Origin: Cohnella lubricantis
GTDB lineage: Bacteria > Bacillota > Bacilli > Paenibacillales > Paenibacillaceae
Direction of reading: 5' to 3'
DNA length: 64,000 bases
NCBI RefSeq assembly: GCF_014212015.1
Contig: NZ_JACJVN010000024.1
Location: forward strand, 58,511-122,510
Shown here: positions 34,816 through 43,215 of the stretch, one piece after another
Numbering within the stretch: the first letter of the stretch is position 1
How the letters are laid out: every line of letters begins with the position of its first letter
The notes under the pieces: generated by a model
Database searches by the model: none
What the model saw: only the letters and a program-made list of their open reading frames with translations
Told to the model about the DNA's origin: nothing
Translations under genes and position numbers: made by a program

Positions 34816-35484
34816 TTATTTAAAATAATGCGGGAATCTCTCCCTCAGCACCGCTTGGTCGCGAATGCTTAAGGAGAGATGCTCTTGCATGACCCGGTCG
34901 GCCAAGCCGGCGTCGCCGTCCCGAATGGCAGAGACCATCTGCTCGTGCTGCGAGTAGAGGTGGTTCCACTCATGGTCGCTGACAAGCCTGAGCAGACGGC
35001 TGCGGTTCAAGTGCGCGTTCATCTGCTGGATGACCGCCCATGTGTTCCTCTTGCTGCAGCCTTCGAAGATCGTCCGGTGAAAGGCTTCGTCCAGCTCGAA
35101 CATCCGTTTGTCGTTCGATTCAGCCATGCTCTCGCGCTGCAGCCGAAGATTCGTCTCGAGCTGCTTCATCGTATCGGCAGGGAAGGAGGCACAAGCGAGC
35201 CGAATGACAGCTCTCTCCAATTGCTCGCGCATGAAGCGCGCCTCTTCTACCAGCTCCGGATCGATGAGCGAGACGAACGTGCCGCGCTGAGGCAGCACCT
35301 GCACGAGACCTTCCTGACCGAGCCGGACGAAGCTCTCGCGAACAGGCGTCCGGCTGACGCCGAATGCCAGCGAGCTCTCCTTCTCCGATAACGCTGTGCC
35401 CGGCGGCAGCTCCAGATTGAGAATCTGCTCTCTAAGCTTCGCATATACTTCACTTCGGGCGGATGGGGCTCTATTCGAATCCAT
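34816..35484 (-). CDS. GntR/FadR-type regulator of the uxu operon
   Basis: A 222-residue regulator with an N-terminal winged HTH (EVYAKLREQILNLELPPGTA, then SEKESSLAFGVSRTPVRESFVRLGQEG in part, about 12-75) and a C-terminal all-helical FCD ligand domain with the metal-binding His/Asp pattern (LDEAFHRTIFEG and SEHEQMVSAIRDGD-like). It is the first gene of the operon, 31 bases before uxuA. It probably binds the 34-bp dyad ahead of itself and responds to a hexuronate intermediate. Confidence 0.88.
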   Translation of the reverse strand: MDSNRAPSARSEVYAKLREQILNLELPPGTALSEKESSLAFGVSRTPVRESFVRLGQEGLVQVLPQRGTFVSLIDPELVEEARFMREQLERAVIRLACASFPADTMKQLETNLRLQRESMAESNDKRMFELDEAFHRTIFEGCSKRNTWAVIQQMNAHLNRSRLLRLVSDHEWNHLYSQHEQMVSAIRDGDAGLADRVMQEHLSLSIRDQAVLRERFPHYFK

Positions 35485-35502
35485 CTCTCGTCCTCCTATC
35501 TA

Positions 35503-35536
35503 TTCCATTCTACCAGACTTGTATGGTAGTATGGAA
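35503..35536. promoter_or_regulatory. 34-bp dyad, likely operator of the uxu GntR protein
   Basis: TTCCATTCTACCA (35503-35515) and TGGTAGTATGGAA (35524-35536) are inverted copies with one mismatch in 13 around an 8-base centre. It lies 19 bases ahead of the gntR start and also upstream of the divergent Nif3-like gene. Confidence 0.7.
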
Positions 35537-35599
35537 GTGCTTAATCCATAGTAGATTTGATAAGGCAAGTTGGATAAGAGGAGTTGACGATGCCGCGAT

Positions 35600-36400
35600 A
35601 TGAAGCTGACGATTCGGAAAGTGTTGAAGCGGCTTCAAGAGCCGATAACGGCGGAGATGCCGGATTCGACGGTCGATAAGCTGATCACGGGCGAACCGGA
35701 TACGATTGTCACCGGCATCGCTACGGCGTTCATGCCTTCGCAGTCTGTCATTGAGCAAGCGATCGCCATGGGCGCGAATTTATTGATTGCGCATGAAGGG
35801 CTGGATTACAGCCACGCCGGTTCGGCAGCCGATCTGGCAGCCGATTCGGTGTATCTAGCGAAGCGGCGTCTGATCGAACAATCGGGGCTTGCGATCTATC
35901 GATTCCATGACGGCATTCACCGGTATCGCATCGACGGCATCACGTTGGGACTGATTCGGACGCTTGGTTGGGAAGCTTATGTGAGCGAGCATCGGGCAGC
36001 CGCCTCGCTGTTGACCTTGCCGCGCTGGACCGTCCGCAATATAGCGAAGCATCTGAAGCAGAGGCTGCACGTTCCGTTCGTCCGCGTCGTCGGGGACTTG
36101 GATACGCTGTGCGAATGCGTCGGCATCGCGGTCGGCTATCGCGGCGGCGGGGCGACGGCCATTCCGCTCTTCGGCGCAGATGGCGCAGACTTGGTCATCG
36201 CGGGCGAAGGTCCCGAGTGGGAGACGCCGGAGTATGTTCGGGACGCCGTACGCCAAGGCAAACACCAAGCGCTGATCCTTCTCGGGCATGCGGCAAGCGA
36301 AGAGCCCGGAATGGCGGAATTGGCCTTAACGCTGCAGGCATGCTGGCCAGGCGTTCCGGTACGTTTTCTAAAGGATGCCCCGTTATTCCAGTGGGTTTAA
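35600..36400 (+). CDS. Nif3-like dinuclear metal-centre protein
   Basis: A 266-residue protein of the NIF3/YqfO superfamily. Metal-site histidines and acids lie in LLIAHEGLDYSH (about 61-72), YRFHDGIHRYRIDG and, near the end, LILLGHAASEEPGM. Members are widespread, with disputed GTP cyclohydrolase or hydrolase roles. ATG 35600 has only a distant site (GAGG at 35578); another ATG at 35590 is out of frame. It is divergent from gntR and could share its operator. Confidence 0.82.
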   Translation: MKLTIRKVLKRLQEPITAEMPDSTVDKLITGEPDTIVTGIATAFMPSQSVIEQAIAMGANLLIAHEGLDYSHAGSAADLAADSVYLAKRRLIEQSGLAIYRFHDGIHRYRIDGITLGLIRTLGWEAYVSEHRAAASLLTLPRWTVRNIAKHLKQRLHVPFVRVVGDLDTLCECVGIAVGYRGGGATAIPLFGADGADLVIAGEGPEWETPEYVRDAVRQGKHQALILLGHAASEEPGMAELALTLQACWPGVPVRFLKDAPLFQWV

Positions 36401-36411
36401 GACAGCAGGCG

Positions 36412-36463
36412 TTGACAAGCCGGACCCCTCCCACGATAATAGGTAAGCCAACGAATGGCTTAC
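36412..36463 (+). promoter_or_regulatory. Promoter and adjoining operator of a DHA2 exporter
   Basis: TTGACA (36412-36417), a 17-base spacer and GATAAT (36435-36440). A perfect dyad, GTAAGCCA-ACGAA-TGGCTTAC (36443-36463), begins two bases after the -10 and covers the start site, as for a TetR- or MarR-type repressor. The regulator gene is not adjacent. Confidence 0.7.
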
Positions 36464-36492
36464 TTTAATCAACGAAGAGGGGCTTCTTCCGC

Positions 36493-37887
36493 GTGACCAG
36501 ACCAACGAATTTAAATTGGATTGTAATAGGTTTGCTGCTAGCGTTATTCATCGGGGCGCTTGATGTGACAATCGTCAGCACGGCGATGCCGAACATTACC
36601 GAAGAGCTGCGAGGCGGCCATCTGTTCAGCTGGGTGTTCACCATATATACGCTGACGACGTGCGTAGCGACGCCGATCTTCGGCAAGCTGACCGATCTGT
36701 TCGGAAGGAAGCTCGTATTCGGCATCGGTGTCTTCCTGTTCATCGCCAGCTCGGTATTGTGCGGCTTGGCCAACTCCATGACCGCGCTTATCTGGTTCCG
36801 GGCGTTGCAGGGGATCGGAGCGGGAGCGTTGAACCCCGTCTGCTTCACGATTGTCGGCGATCTCTTCACCGGCGAGAAGCGCGGCAAGATGATGGGCGTA
36901 TTCGCCTCCGTCTGGTCGATCGCCGGTCTGCTGGGACCGCTTGTCGGCGGATACTTCGTCGACCAGGTCGACTGGCGGTGGATCTTCTTCATTAACGTGC
37001 CGATCGGCCTCGTCTCGCTAGTTCTCGTGCTGGCATTCTTGAAGGAAAGCTTCGATAAGCAGAAGAAGAGAATCGATTATCTCGGCGCGGCGACGTTCAC
37101 CGTTGCCGTCTCTGCACTGATGTACGCGCTGCTTAGCGGGGGGAACGAGTATGCGTGGGATTCCCCTGTCATCGTCTTGCTGCTTGCCGTCAGCGCGGCG
37201 TTCTTCTTGCTCTTCCTCTGGGTTGAGAAGCGGGCACGGGAGCCGATGATTCCGCTTAAGCTGTTCCGAAGCCGTGTGATGTACATCTCGAATCTGAGCA
37301 ACTTCCTGGCGTTCACGATCTCGTCCGGCGTGACGATCTATGCGCCGATCTGGATACAATCCGTGCTTGGCCATTCAGCGACAAGCTCCGGCCTCATGGT
37401 GATGCCGATGACGATCGCATGGCCGCTCGCGTCGAACGTGGTCGGCCGCTTGATGTACAAGATCGGCGTCAAAGCAAGCGTCGTTACCGGCGCCTTCATC
37501 GTCGCTGCCGGAGCCGCCTGGCTTACTGCGCTGCAGATCGGTTCGCCGTATGCCTACTGGGTTTGTATCTTGAGCTTGATCGGCTTCGGTATGGGCTTCA
37601 TCGCGACGCCGACGACCGTGATCGTCCAGTCGTCGGTTGGATGGGAGCTTCGCGGCGTGGCGACGTCAACCATCTCGCTGGTGCGTTCGTTCGGCCAGAC
37701 GGTGGGCGTCGCCGTGTTCGGCACGATCTACAATCATTACGCCGTCGGCGAGAACCCTCCGCCGTCCGCGATGGCAAGCGGCATGCACGGCATCTTCGTG
37801 CTGATGATCGCCATCGCATTGGCGCATGTATTCTCGGTGTTGTTCCTGCCTTCCAACCGCCGAGCGGATGCGGAGCAGCCATCCTAA
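36493..37887 (+). CDS. DHA2 (EmrB/QacA) multidrug exporter
   Basis: A 464-residue, 14-helix MFS drug:proton antiporter. Motif A reads GKLTDLFGRKLVF (about 74-86) and the DHA2 antiporter motif is GPLVGGYFVDQVDWRWIFFINVPIG (in part, about 151-175). The start LLLALFIGALDVTIVSTAMPNI is typical. GTG 36493 follows GAAGAGGGG. It has its own promoter and operator. Substrate unknown. Confidence 0.9.
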   Translation: MTRPTNLNWIVIGLLLALFIGALDVTIVSTAMPNITEELRGGHLFSWVFTIYTLTTCVATPIFGKLTDLFGRKLVFGIGVFLFIASSVLCGLANSMTALIWFRALQGIGAGALNPVCFTIVGDLFTGEKRGKMMGVFASVWSIAGLLGPLVGGYFVDQVDWRWIFFINVPIGLVSLVLVLAFLKESFDKQKKRIDYLGAATFTVAVSALMYALLSGGNEYAWDSPVIVLLLAVSAAFFLLFLWVEKRAREPMIPLKLFRSRVMYISNLSNFLAFTISSGVTIYAPIWIQSVLGHSATSSGLMVMPMTIAWPLASNVVGRLMYKIGVKASVVTGAFIVAAGAAWLTALQIGSPYAYWVCILSLIGFGMGFIATPTTVIVQSSVGWELRGVATSTISLVRSFGQTVGVAVFGTIYNHYAVGENPPPSAMASGMHGIFVLMIAIALAHVFSVLFLPSNRRADAEQPS

Positions 37888-37910
37888 AGCTCACGGCTTG
37901 ATAATCGTTC

Positions 37911-37950
37911 AAGGAAGCGTTTCTTGCCGAGAGGCAGGCAGCGCTTCTTT
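37911..37950 (+). terminator. Terminator of the DHA2 exporter gene
   Basis: GAAGCG (37914-37919) pairs with CGCTTC (37942-37947) with inner TTGCC/GGCA pairing, followed by TTT. Confidence 0.6.
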
Positions 37951-38073
37951 GTATTCAAGGGGGCGCATATCGACTCTTGACTTGGAAGAGGATAATTGTA
38001 TACATTTGTATACGATATGGTAATAACATGAATTCCACATCGATTAAGACAAAGGAAGGGAGCGAACGCTAGG

Positions 38074-38460
38074 ATGGCAAGGGATATGGCGCGAGGCGGT
38101 TCGTCTGAAGGCGGCCGGGGCAGAAGAGGCATGCACGGCGATCTCAATGGCCGCCGCGGCGGAAGAAGGAAGCACGACGATCCGGACGGCCGCCCGGAAC
38201 GCGGAGCGAATTGCGCGCAGACGTTCCGACGGGGGCGAGCCATCGCGTTTCTCGAGCGGCTTGAAGGCATGCGGAATACGCTGGCCAAGCAGCTTCGCGA
38301 GCCGGAGTTCGATTCGATACGTCCTGTGATCTGCGGCGAGCTTAAAGCGATCGACACCGTCATCCAAGCGTTCGTCCAGACATTCGAGCTTCAGGAGCCG
38401 TCCGAAGCCCGGCAAGAGCCGAAGCTGGATGAGGGCGAAGGAATGCAATCCGAGACTTAA
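38074..38460 (+). CDS. Conserved hypothetical protein with basic Gly/Arg N-terminus
   Basis: A 128-residue protein. The first 45 residues are disordered and rich in Gly, Arg and Asp. The rest holds a helical core (QTFRRGRAIAFLERLEGMRN, then TLAKQLREPEFDSIRPVICGELKAIDTVI in part) of a kind I associate with small Paenibacillaceae proteins that are sometimes misnamed 2-keto-3-deoxygluconate kinase. Nothing suggests kinase activity. ATG 38074 follows GGAAGGGAG at a longish distance. Two GTATAC copies spaced by ATTT (37998-38013) lie upstream. Confidence 0.65.
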   Translation: MARDMARGGSSEGGRGRRGMHGDLNGRRGGRRKHDDPDGRPERGANCAQTFRRGRAIAFLERLEGMRNTLAKQLREPEFDSIRPVICGELKAIDTVIQAFVQTFELQEPSEARQEPKLDEGEGMQSET

Positions 38461-38489
38461 TACTAGAAGATGAAGGAGCAATCGGAGCC

Positions 38490-38978
38490 ATGAACACATT
38501 GGAAGCGATTCAGACCCGCCGTAATATTAAAGCATTCAAACCGGAAGCGGTAGACAAGGAGCGGATCATTGGCTGGTTGGAAGCGGCCAGCTTCGCTCCG
38601 AACCATCGGATGACGGAGCCGTGGGAGATTCGCTTCGTCGGACCCGAGACGAGAGCGCTGTTGAACCATAAGACAGACTTCGGCGGAGCGCCTGCCGTTA
38701 TCGTCATAACATCCAAGGGAGGCGCGTCCGAGCCGGAGCGTGAAGAGAACTTAATGGCTGCCGCCTGCTTCGCCCAGAACTTCCTGCTCGCCGCTCATGC
38801 GGAAGGAGCGGGTGCCTTCTGGTCTTCGCTCGCGGCTTCGCCGCGCAGCCGCGACATTCTCGGCATTCCGGAAGGGCACGACGTCGTCGGCATCTTCGGC
38901 GTTGGAATCCCAGCCGAGATCCCGCCGTTGAAGGATCGGACGCCGATCGCGCTGAAGATCGCCGCCGAGCTGGCTTAA
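38490..38978 (+). CDS. Nitroreductase family protein
   Basis: A 162-residue FMN-dependent nitroreductase-like enzyme. It starts LEAIQTRRNIKAFKPEAVDK (FMN phosphate-binding Arg pair), followed by LEAASFAPNHRMTEPWEIRFV and the C-terminal FMN region ILGIPEGHDVVGIFGVGIP. It is at the short end for the family, like YdjA. The natural substrate is unknown. The downstream exporter starts 12 bases later, suggesting a modify-and-export pair. Confidence 0.88.
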   Translation: MNTLEAIQTRRNIKAFKPEAVDKERIIGWLEAASFAPNHRMTEPWEIRFVGPETRALLNHKTDFGGAPAVIVITSKGGASEPEREENLMAAACFAQNFLLAAHAEGAGAFWSSLAASPRSRDILGIPEGHDVVGIFGVGIPAEIPPLKDRTPIALKIAAELA

Positions 38979-38990
38979 GGAGGCGGCAAG

Positions 38991-40403
38991 GTGAGCGGGA
39001 ATGCGATACCGGCGGGGCTTCAAGCGCCGGCTCCTAATCGTTGGATCATCTTAGCGAACGTCTCTCTAGGTACCTTCATGTCCACGCTGGACAGCAGCAT
39101 AGCTAACGTAGCGCTTCCGACGATGTCGGCCGAGCTTGCCGCTCCGGTACATCTCATCCAGTGGGTGCTGACCGCCTATTTGCTCACGATCTGCGCGACG
39201 CTGCCGATCATGGGCAAGCTGTCGGACATGTGGGGGCGAACCCGCGTCTATCAATTCGGCTTCCTGCTGTTCGCCTTCGGGTCCGCTTGGTGCGGATTAT
39301 CCCATTCGCTCAGCATGCTCATCGGCTCCCGCATCATCCAAGCGCTCGGCGCGGCTTGCCTGATGTCGAACAGTCAGGCGATCGTCGCGCAGACGTTCGC
39401 GAATGGCGATCGGGGACGCGCGCTCGGAATCATCGGCACGGTCGTGTCGCTCGGTTCCCTGACCGGGCCGGGCATCGGCGGCATCCTTGTCCATCACTTC
39501 GGCTGGCCGACGATCTTCTGGATCAACGTGCCGATCGGAGTCATGGCGTTCATCGCCGGCATGTTCATTCTGCCCAAGGACTCGGCGGCGCGCAGGGAGC
39601 CATTCGATTATACGGGCTCCGGCTTGTTCATCGTTGGCATGACGGCCTTCCTCTACTCGCTGTCCAACGCACAGGATTGGGGCTGGTCGTCTGCATCGGC
39701 GATCGGAGGGCTTGTGGGCGCGGTCTTAGTACTCGTCGTCTTCTTCCTGTGGGAGAAGCGCACCCGGTTCCCGATGGTGGACTTCAGCTTGTACCGAATT
39801 CCAGCGTTCGCGGTAGGCAACTTGACGGCGCTGCTCGTGTTCACGGCCAACTTCTTCACGACGGTGCTGATGCCCTTCTTCATGCAGAATGTGCTCTCCC
39901 TCTCCGTTGAGCATACCGGCTACATGATGATGGTGTATCCGATCACGATGGCCGTCGTCGCGCCAATGTCCGGCTACCTATCCGACCGGATGGGCTCCAA
40001 GCTGCTGACAACGGCTGGGCTCTTCGTGATGCTGGCGGGCTTCGCCTGCTTGCTGACGCTGTCTGCGCATGCCAGCTTGGTCTTGCTCGCGGTGTTCCTC
40101 GCCATGTTCGGCATGGGCAGCGGCTTGTTCCAATCCCCGAACAATGCGAGCATCATGGGCGCGGTGCCGGCGAAGAAGCTCGGCTCGGCCGGCGGCTTGA
40201 ACGCGCTGGCTCGCAATGTCGGCATGGTGCTCGGCACGTCCGTCTCCGTCTCGATCTACGCCACGGGCCTGCAGCACTTCGGCGGCGGCGTGGCGACTCC
40301 GGACCCGCACGCGATGATGAACGCGCTGCGGATCTCGTTCGCAGCCGGCGGCGCGGTCTGCGTACTGGCGCTTGCCGTCTCGGCTAGACGCCTTAAACTG
40401 TGA
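38991..40403 (+). CDS. DHA2 (EmrB/QacA) MFS exporter
   Basis: A 470-residue, 14-helix exporter. It has the start WIILANVSLGTFMSTLDSSI, motif A GKLSDMWGRTRVY (about 76-88) and GSLTGPGIGGILVHHFGWPT (about 154-173). GTG 38991 is chosen because AAGGAGG precedes it. It is co-directional and tightly spaced with the nitroreductase gene. Substrate unknown. Confidence 0.9.
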   Translation: MSGNAIPAGLQAPAPNRWIILANVSLGTFMSTLDSSIANVALPTMSAELAAPVHLIQWVLTAYLLTICATLPIMGKLSDMWGRTRVYQFGFLLFAFGSAWCGLSHSLSMLIGSRIIQALGAACLMSNSQAIVAQTFANGDRGRALGIIGTVVSLGSLTGPGIGGILVHHFGWPTIFWINVPIGVMAFIAGMFILPKDSAARREPFDYTGSGLFIVGMTAFLYSLSNAQDWGWSSASAIGGLVGAVLVLVVFFLWEKRTRFPMVDFSLYRIPAFAVGNLTALLVFTANFFTTVLMPFFMQNVLSLSVEHTGYMMMVYPITMAVVAPMSGYLSDRMGSKLLTTAGLFVMLAGFACLLTLSAHASLVLLAVFLAMFGMGSGLFQSPNNASIMGAVPAKKLGSAGGLNALARNVGMVLGTSVSVSIYATGLQHFGGGVATPDPHAMMNALRISFAAGGAVCVLALAVSARRLKL

Positions 40404-40424
40404 CCAGAATGTCGAGGTTATCGA

Positions 40425-41879
40425 ATGTCCTTCCAATCGCTCCAGCAAAATTTATATTATATCTTGCTCGCCATCAACCTCATGCTGGCGATCAGCGTCA
40501 TCTTCCTCGAACGCCGCAATATCGGCGCGACTTGGGCTTGGCTGATGGTGTTCCTCTTCCTGCCGGTCATCGGCTTCGTGCTGTATTTGGTGTTCGGCCA
40601 GAATTTGAGCCGCATGAAGATCTACAAGGTCCGCAAGGAGAGCAAGGAGAGGATCGACCGCTTGATCCAGCGGCAGCGGAATGACTTCAAGGAACGCAGG
40701 CTCGTGTACAACGACCCGGCCGCGGCGGAATACGAGGACCTGATCTATATGAATCTATCGAGTGCCATGGCCTTGTACAGCCAAGACAATTCGGTCGATC
40801 TCTATACGGACGGCCCCTCCAAGTTCGAAGCCTTGCTCCGGGATCTGGAGCAAGCGAAGGAGCATATCCACCTCGTCTACTATATCGTGAACAACGACGG
40901 CATTGGCCGGAAGCTGCTCGAATGCTTGACACGCAAAGCACTGGAAGGCGTGAAGGTGCGCTTCTTGTACGATCCCGTCGGCAGCCACCGGCTGCCTGCC
41001 GGGTTCTTCTCGCCGCTTGAGCGCGCGGGCGGAGAGACATCCGCCTTTTTCCCATCGAGAATCCCTTATTTGAACTTCCGCGTCAATTACCGCAATCATC
41101 GCAAGCTCGTCATCGTCGACGGCCGGATCGGCTATATCGGCGGCTTCAACGTCGGCGACGAATATATGGGGCTCGACCGGCGATTCGGCTATTGGCGGGA
41201 TACGCACCTGCGGATTATGGGCAGCGCGGTGCAGCAGATGCAAGCGCGGTTCATATTGGATTGGCGGCTGGCGTCCAAGCGAGAGCTTGAAGAGGTCGCC
41301 GGGTTGTTCCCTCCGCCGGAGAACAATGGCCGAATCGGGATGCAGATTGTCGCGAGCGGGCCGGATCAAGCGCAGGAGCAAATCCGCAATGCCTACATCC
41401 GCATGATTCACCATGCCAAGGAGAGCGTCTGGATCGAGACGCCTTACTTCATTCCCGACGAGAGCCTGCTGAACGCCCTCCAGATGGCCGCTCTGTCCGG
41501 CGTTGACGTTCGCATCATCATCCCAGGCATACCGGACCATCAGATGGTCTACTGGGCGACGCATTCTTATCTAGGAGATCTGTTGCCGCTTGGCGTGAAG
41601 TGTTATCTATATCAGAATGGGTTCCTGCACGCCAAATCGATGGTTGTCGACGGCAAGGCCGCGACGGTCGGCACCGCCAACTTCGATATCCGCAGCTTTA
41701 AGCTTAACTTCGAGGTGAATGCCATCCTGTACGATCAATCCGTCGCGCGTCAACTGCAGGCGATCTTCCAGAAGGATATGGCGCACAGCCAGATATGGAC
41801 GCTGGACGATTATATGAAGCGCCCGCGAAGCCATAAGTTTCGGGAGTCGGTTACCCGCTTGCTGTCCCCGATCCTGTAG
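40425..41879 (+). CDS. cls: Cardiolipin synthase
   Basis: Joins two phosphatidylglycerol molecules into cardiolipin at the membrane. The 484 residues begin with two membrane helices (LYYILLAINLMLAISVIFL and MVFLFLPVIGFVLYLVFG). Two phospholipase-D HKD motifs follow: NHRKLVIVDGRIGYIGGFN (about 223-241) and LHAKSMVVDGKAATVGTANFD (about 400, in part). Length and layout are as in ClsA. ATG 40425 has only a weak site (GAGG). Confidence 0.95.
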   Translation: MSFQSLQQNLYYILLAINLMLAISVIFLERRNIGATWAWLMVFLFLPVIGFVLYLVFGQNLSRMKIYKVRKESKERIDRLIQRQRNDFKERRLVYNDPAAAEYEDLIYMNLSSAMALYSQDNSVDLYTDGPSKFEALLRDLEQAKEHIHLVYYIVNNDGIGRKLLECLTRKALEGVKVRFLYDPVGSHRLPAGFFSPLERAGGETSAFFPSRIPYLNFRVNYRNHRKLVIVDGRIGYIGGFNVGDEYMGLDRRFGYWRDTHLRIMGSAVQQMQARFILDWRLASKRELEEVAGLFPPPENNGRIGMQIVASGPDQAQEQIRNAYIRMIHHAKESVWIETPYFIPDESLLNALQMAALSGVDVRIIIPGIPDHQMVYWATHSYLGDLLPLGVKCYLYQNGFLHAKSMVVDGKAATVGTANFDIRSFKLNFEVNAILYDQSVARQLQAIFQKDMAHSQIWTLDDYMKRPRSHKFRESVTRLLSPIL

Positions 41880-41902
41880 CCATTAAATAAACCAACCGAC
41901 AG

Positions 41903-41946
41903 AGGAAGCCTCAAAGAGCCGTTGCATCGGCTCTTTGAGGCTTCCT
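41903..41946. terminator. Long terminator hairpin between cls and the LytTR gene
   Basis: A 19-bp perfect inverted repeat at 41903-41921 and 41928-41946 (AGGAAGCC...GGCTTCCT) with loop TTGCAT, followed by TTTG on the plus side. It separates convergent genes. Confidence 0.88.
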
Positions 41947-41982
41947 TTGTTCTTCTTGCCCGCAAGGGTGAATGGCGCATCC

Positions 41983-42324
41983 TCAGACACGGGCGGCGAA
42001 TTGGCTCCGTTCCTGCATGCGCTGCTTGATCAGTTGCTGCTTGCGCTTCGATACGGGCAGGCACTTCGAGGTGCTGCTCCGGTCTCCGAAGATGAGCTGA
42101 TCGCTTGCGATCTCGGTTATTTTGTCCACGTTCACATAGCAATCGGAAGCGAGGCGGAAGAAGGCGGGATCCTCAGTCAGCAGCGCTCGCTGTTCGGCGG
42201 ACAGTCTCTTCTTTATATTATAATTGCGCCCATGAAAGCTAATTAATCCGTGCGCTCCGACCTTGAAGAACAGAATGTCCCGATGAGGCTCGAAATGCTC
42301 GTAAAGATTTACGGCTACGTCCAC
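41983..42324 (-). CDS. LytTR-domain DNA-binding protein
   Basis: A 113-residue regulator made of a LytTR domain alone, without a receiver. The domain runs from about residue 15 to 102 (ILFFKVGAHGLISFHGRNYNI, in part; FFRLASDCYVNVDKITEI; LPVSKRKQQLIKQRM). Stand-alone LytTR proteins often control the adjacent operon. It is divergent from a four-gene ABC exporter. Start GTG 42324, with GGGGGT about 11 bases upstream. A -10 (TATACT, minus strand, 42368-42373) and a cre-like site lie ahead of it. Confidence 0.82.
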   Translation of the reverse strand: MDVAVNLYEHFEPHRDILFFKVGAHGLISFHGRNYNIKKRLSAEQRALLTEDPAFFRLASDCYVNVDKITEIASDQLIFGDRSSTSKCLPVSKRKQQLIKQRMQERSQFAARV

Positions 42325-42354
42325 CTTTCCAATACCCCCTATAGAAAGCGTATT

Positions 42355-42368
42355 TGGTAGCGCTTACA
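42355..42368 (-). promoter_or_regulatory. cre-like catabolite repression site
   Basis: The minus strand reads TGTAAGCGCTACCA, matching the CcpA consensus TGWAANCGNTNWCA at 13 of 14 positions. It begins at the -10 of the LytTR promoter, a position that would block transcription. Confidence 0.6.
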
Positions 42369-42447
42369 GTATAACGTATTTTCGAATGGTTTTTAAGTCC
42401 TGTTTTAAAAGTTTTTGGCTGGATCAGCCTAGGCTTTTCCTTCTGGA

Positions 42448-42476
42448 TTGACATAGCGCGATGTGAAAGTTATGTT
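42448..42476 (+). promoter_or_regulatory. Promoter of the ABC exporter operon
   Basis: TTGACA (42448-42453), a 17-base spacer and TATGTT (42471-42476). It lies about 46 bases before the ATPase start and excludes the longer reading frame that begins at 42463. Confidence 0.7.
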
Positions 42477-42522
42477 TAACACAACTAATGATTGCGCTTG
42501 CAAAGAAGGAGGCAGACAAGCT

Positions 42523-43215
42523 ATGTCCGCAGCGGCGGAGAGTATTATTCGGGCGAGCGGTCTGAAGAGAACGTTCGGGAAGGGCGCAGGAGAGGTCGCT
42601 GTGCTTAAGGGCGTGGACCTGGACGTTCCGGCGGGCCGGCTCATTGCGTTCAAAGGACGTTCCGGCTCGGGCAAAACGACGCTGATCAACCTGCTCGGCG
42701 GCCTTGATCGCCCGACGGGAGGCAGCTTGACGTTCGACGGGTTGAATCTGACCGGACTGTCAGACCGCGAACGCGACGAAGTGAGGCGGACGAAGATGGG
42801 GCTTGTCTTCCAATCGTTCGCCTTGTTCCCGTTAATGTCCGCTTATGAGAATGTGGAATTCCTGCTTCGGATCAGCGGCCATCCGTCCAAAGGCCGCAAG
42901 GAAGCGGCTGAGCTCGCTCTCGAGCAGGTCGGACTCAAAGCCCGTATGCACCATCGCCCGTTCGAGCTGTCCGGCGGGGAGCAGCAGCGAACGGCTATCG
43001 CACGGGCGATCGCCCACAAGCCGAAGCTGCTGCTCGCGGATGAGCCGACGGCCGAATTGGACAGCAAGACGGGCCTTCATATTATTAAGCTCTTCCGGGA
43101 TCTGGTTACGCAGAGCGGAATCTCCGTCATTCTGACGACGCACGATCCTGCCATTATGGAGATCGTCGATCAAGTTTACGAATTGGAGGATGGGCAAATT
43201 GTCGTTCAAAATTAA
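42523..43215 (+). CDS. ABC transporter ATPase, MacB/LolD type
   Basis: A 230-residue ATPase of the FtsE/LolD/MacB class. Walker A is GRSGSGKTT, the Q-loop region is VFQSFALFPLMS, the ABC signature is LSGGEQQRTAIARA, Walker B is LLLADEPTAELD and the switch is TTHD. ATG 42523 follows AAGGAGG. It is the first gene of the exporter operon; its stop overlaps the start of the adaptor gene. Confidence 0.93.
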   Translation: MSAAAESIIRASGLKRTFGKGAGEVAVLKGVDLDVPAGRLIAFKGRSGSGKTTLINLLGGLDRPTGGSLTFDGLNLTGLSDRERDEVRRTKMGLVFQSFALFPLMSAYENVEFLLRISGHPSKGRKEAAELALEQVGLKARMHHRPFELSGGEQQRTAIARAIAHKPKLLLADEPTAELDSKTGLHIIKLFRDLVTQSGISVILTTHDPAIMEIVDQVYELEDGQIVVQN

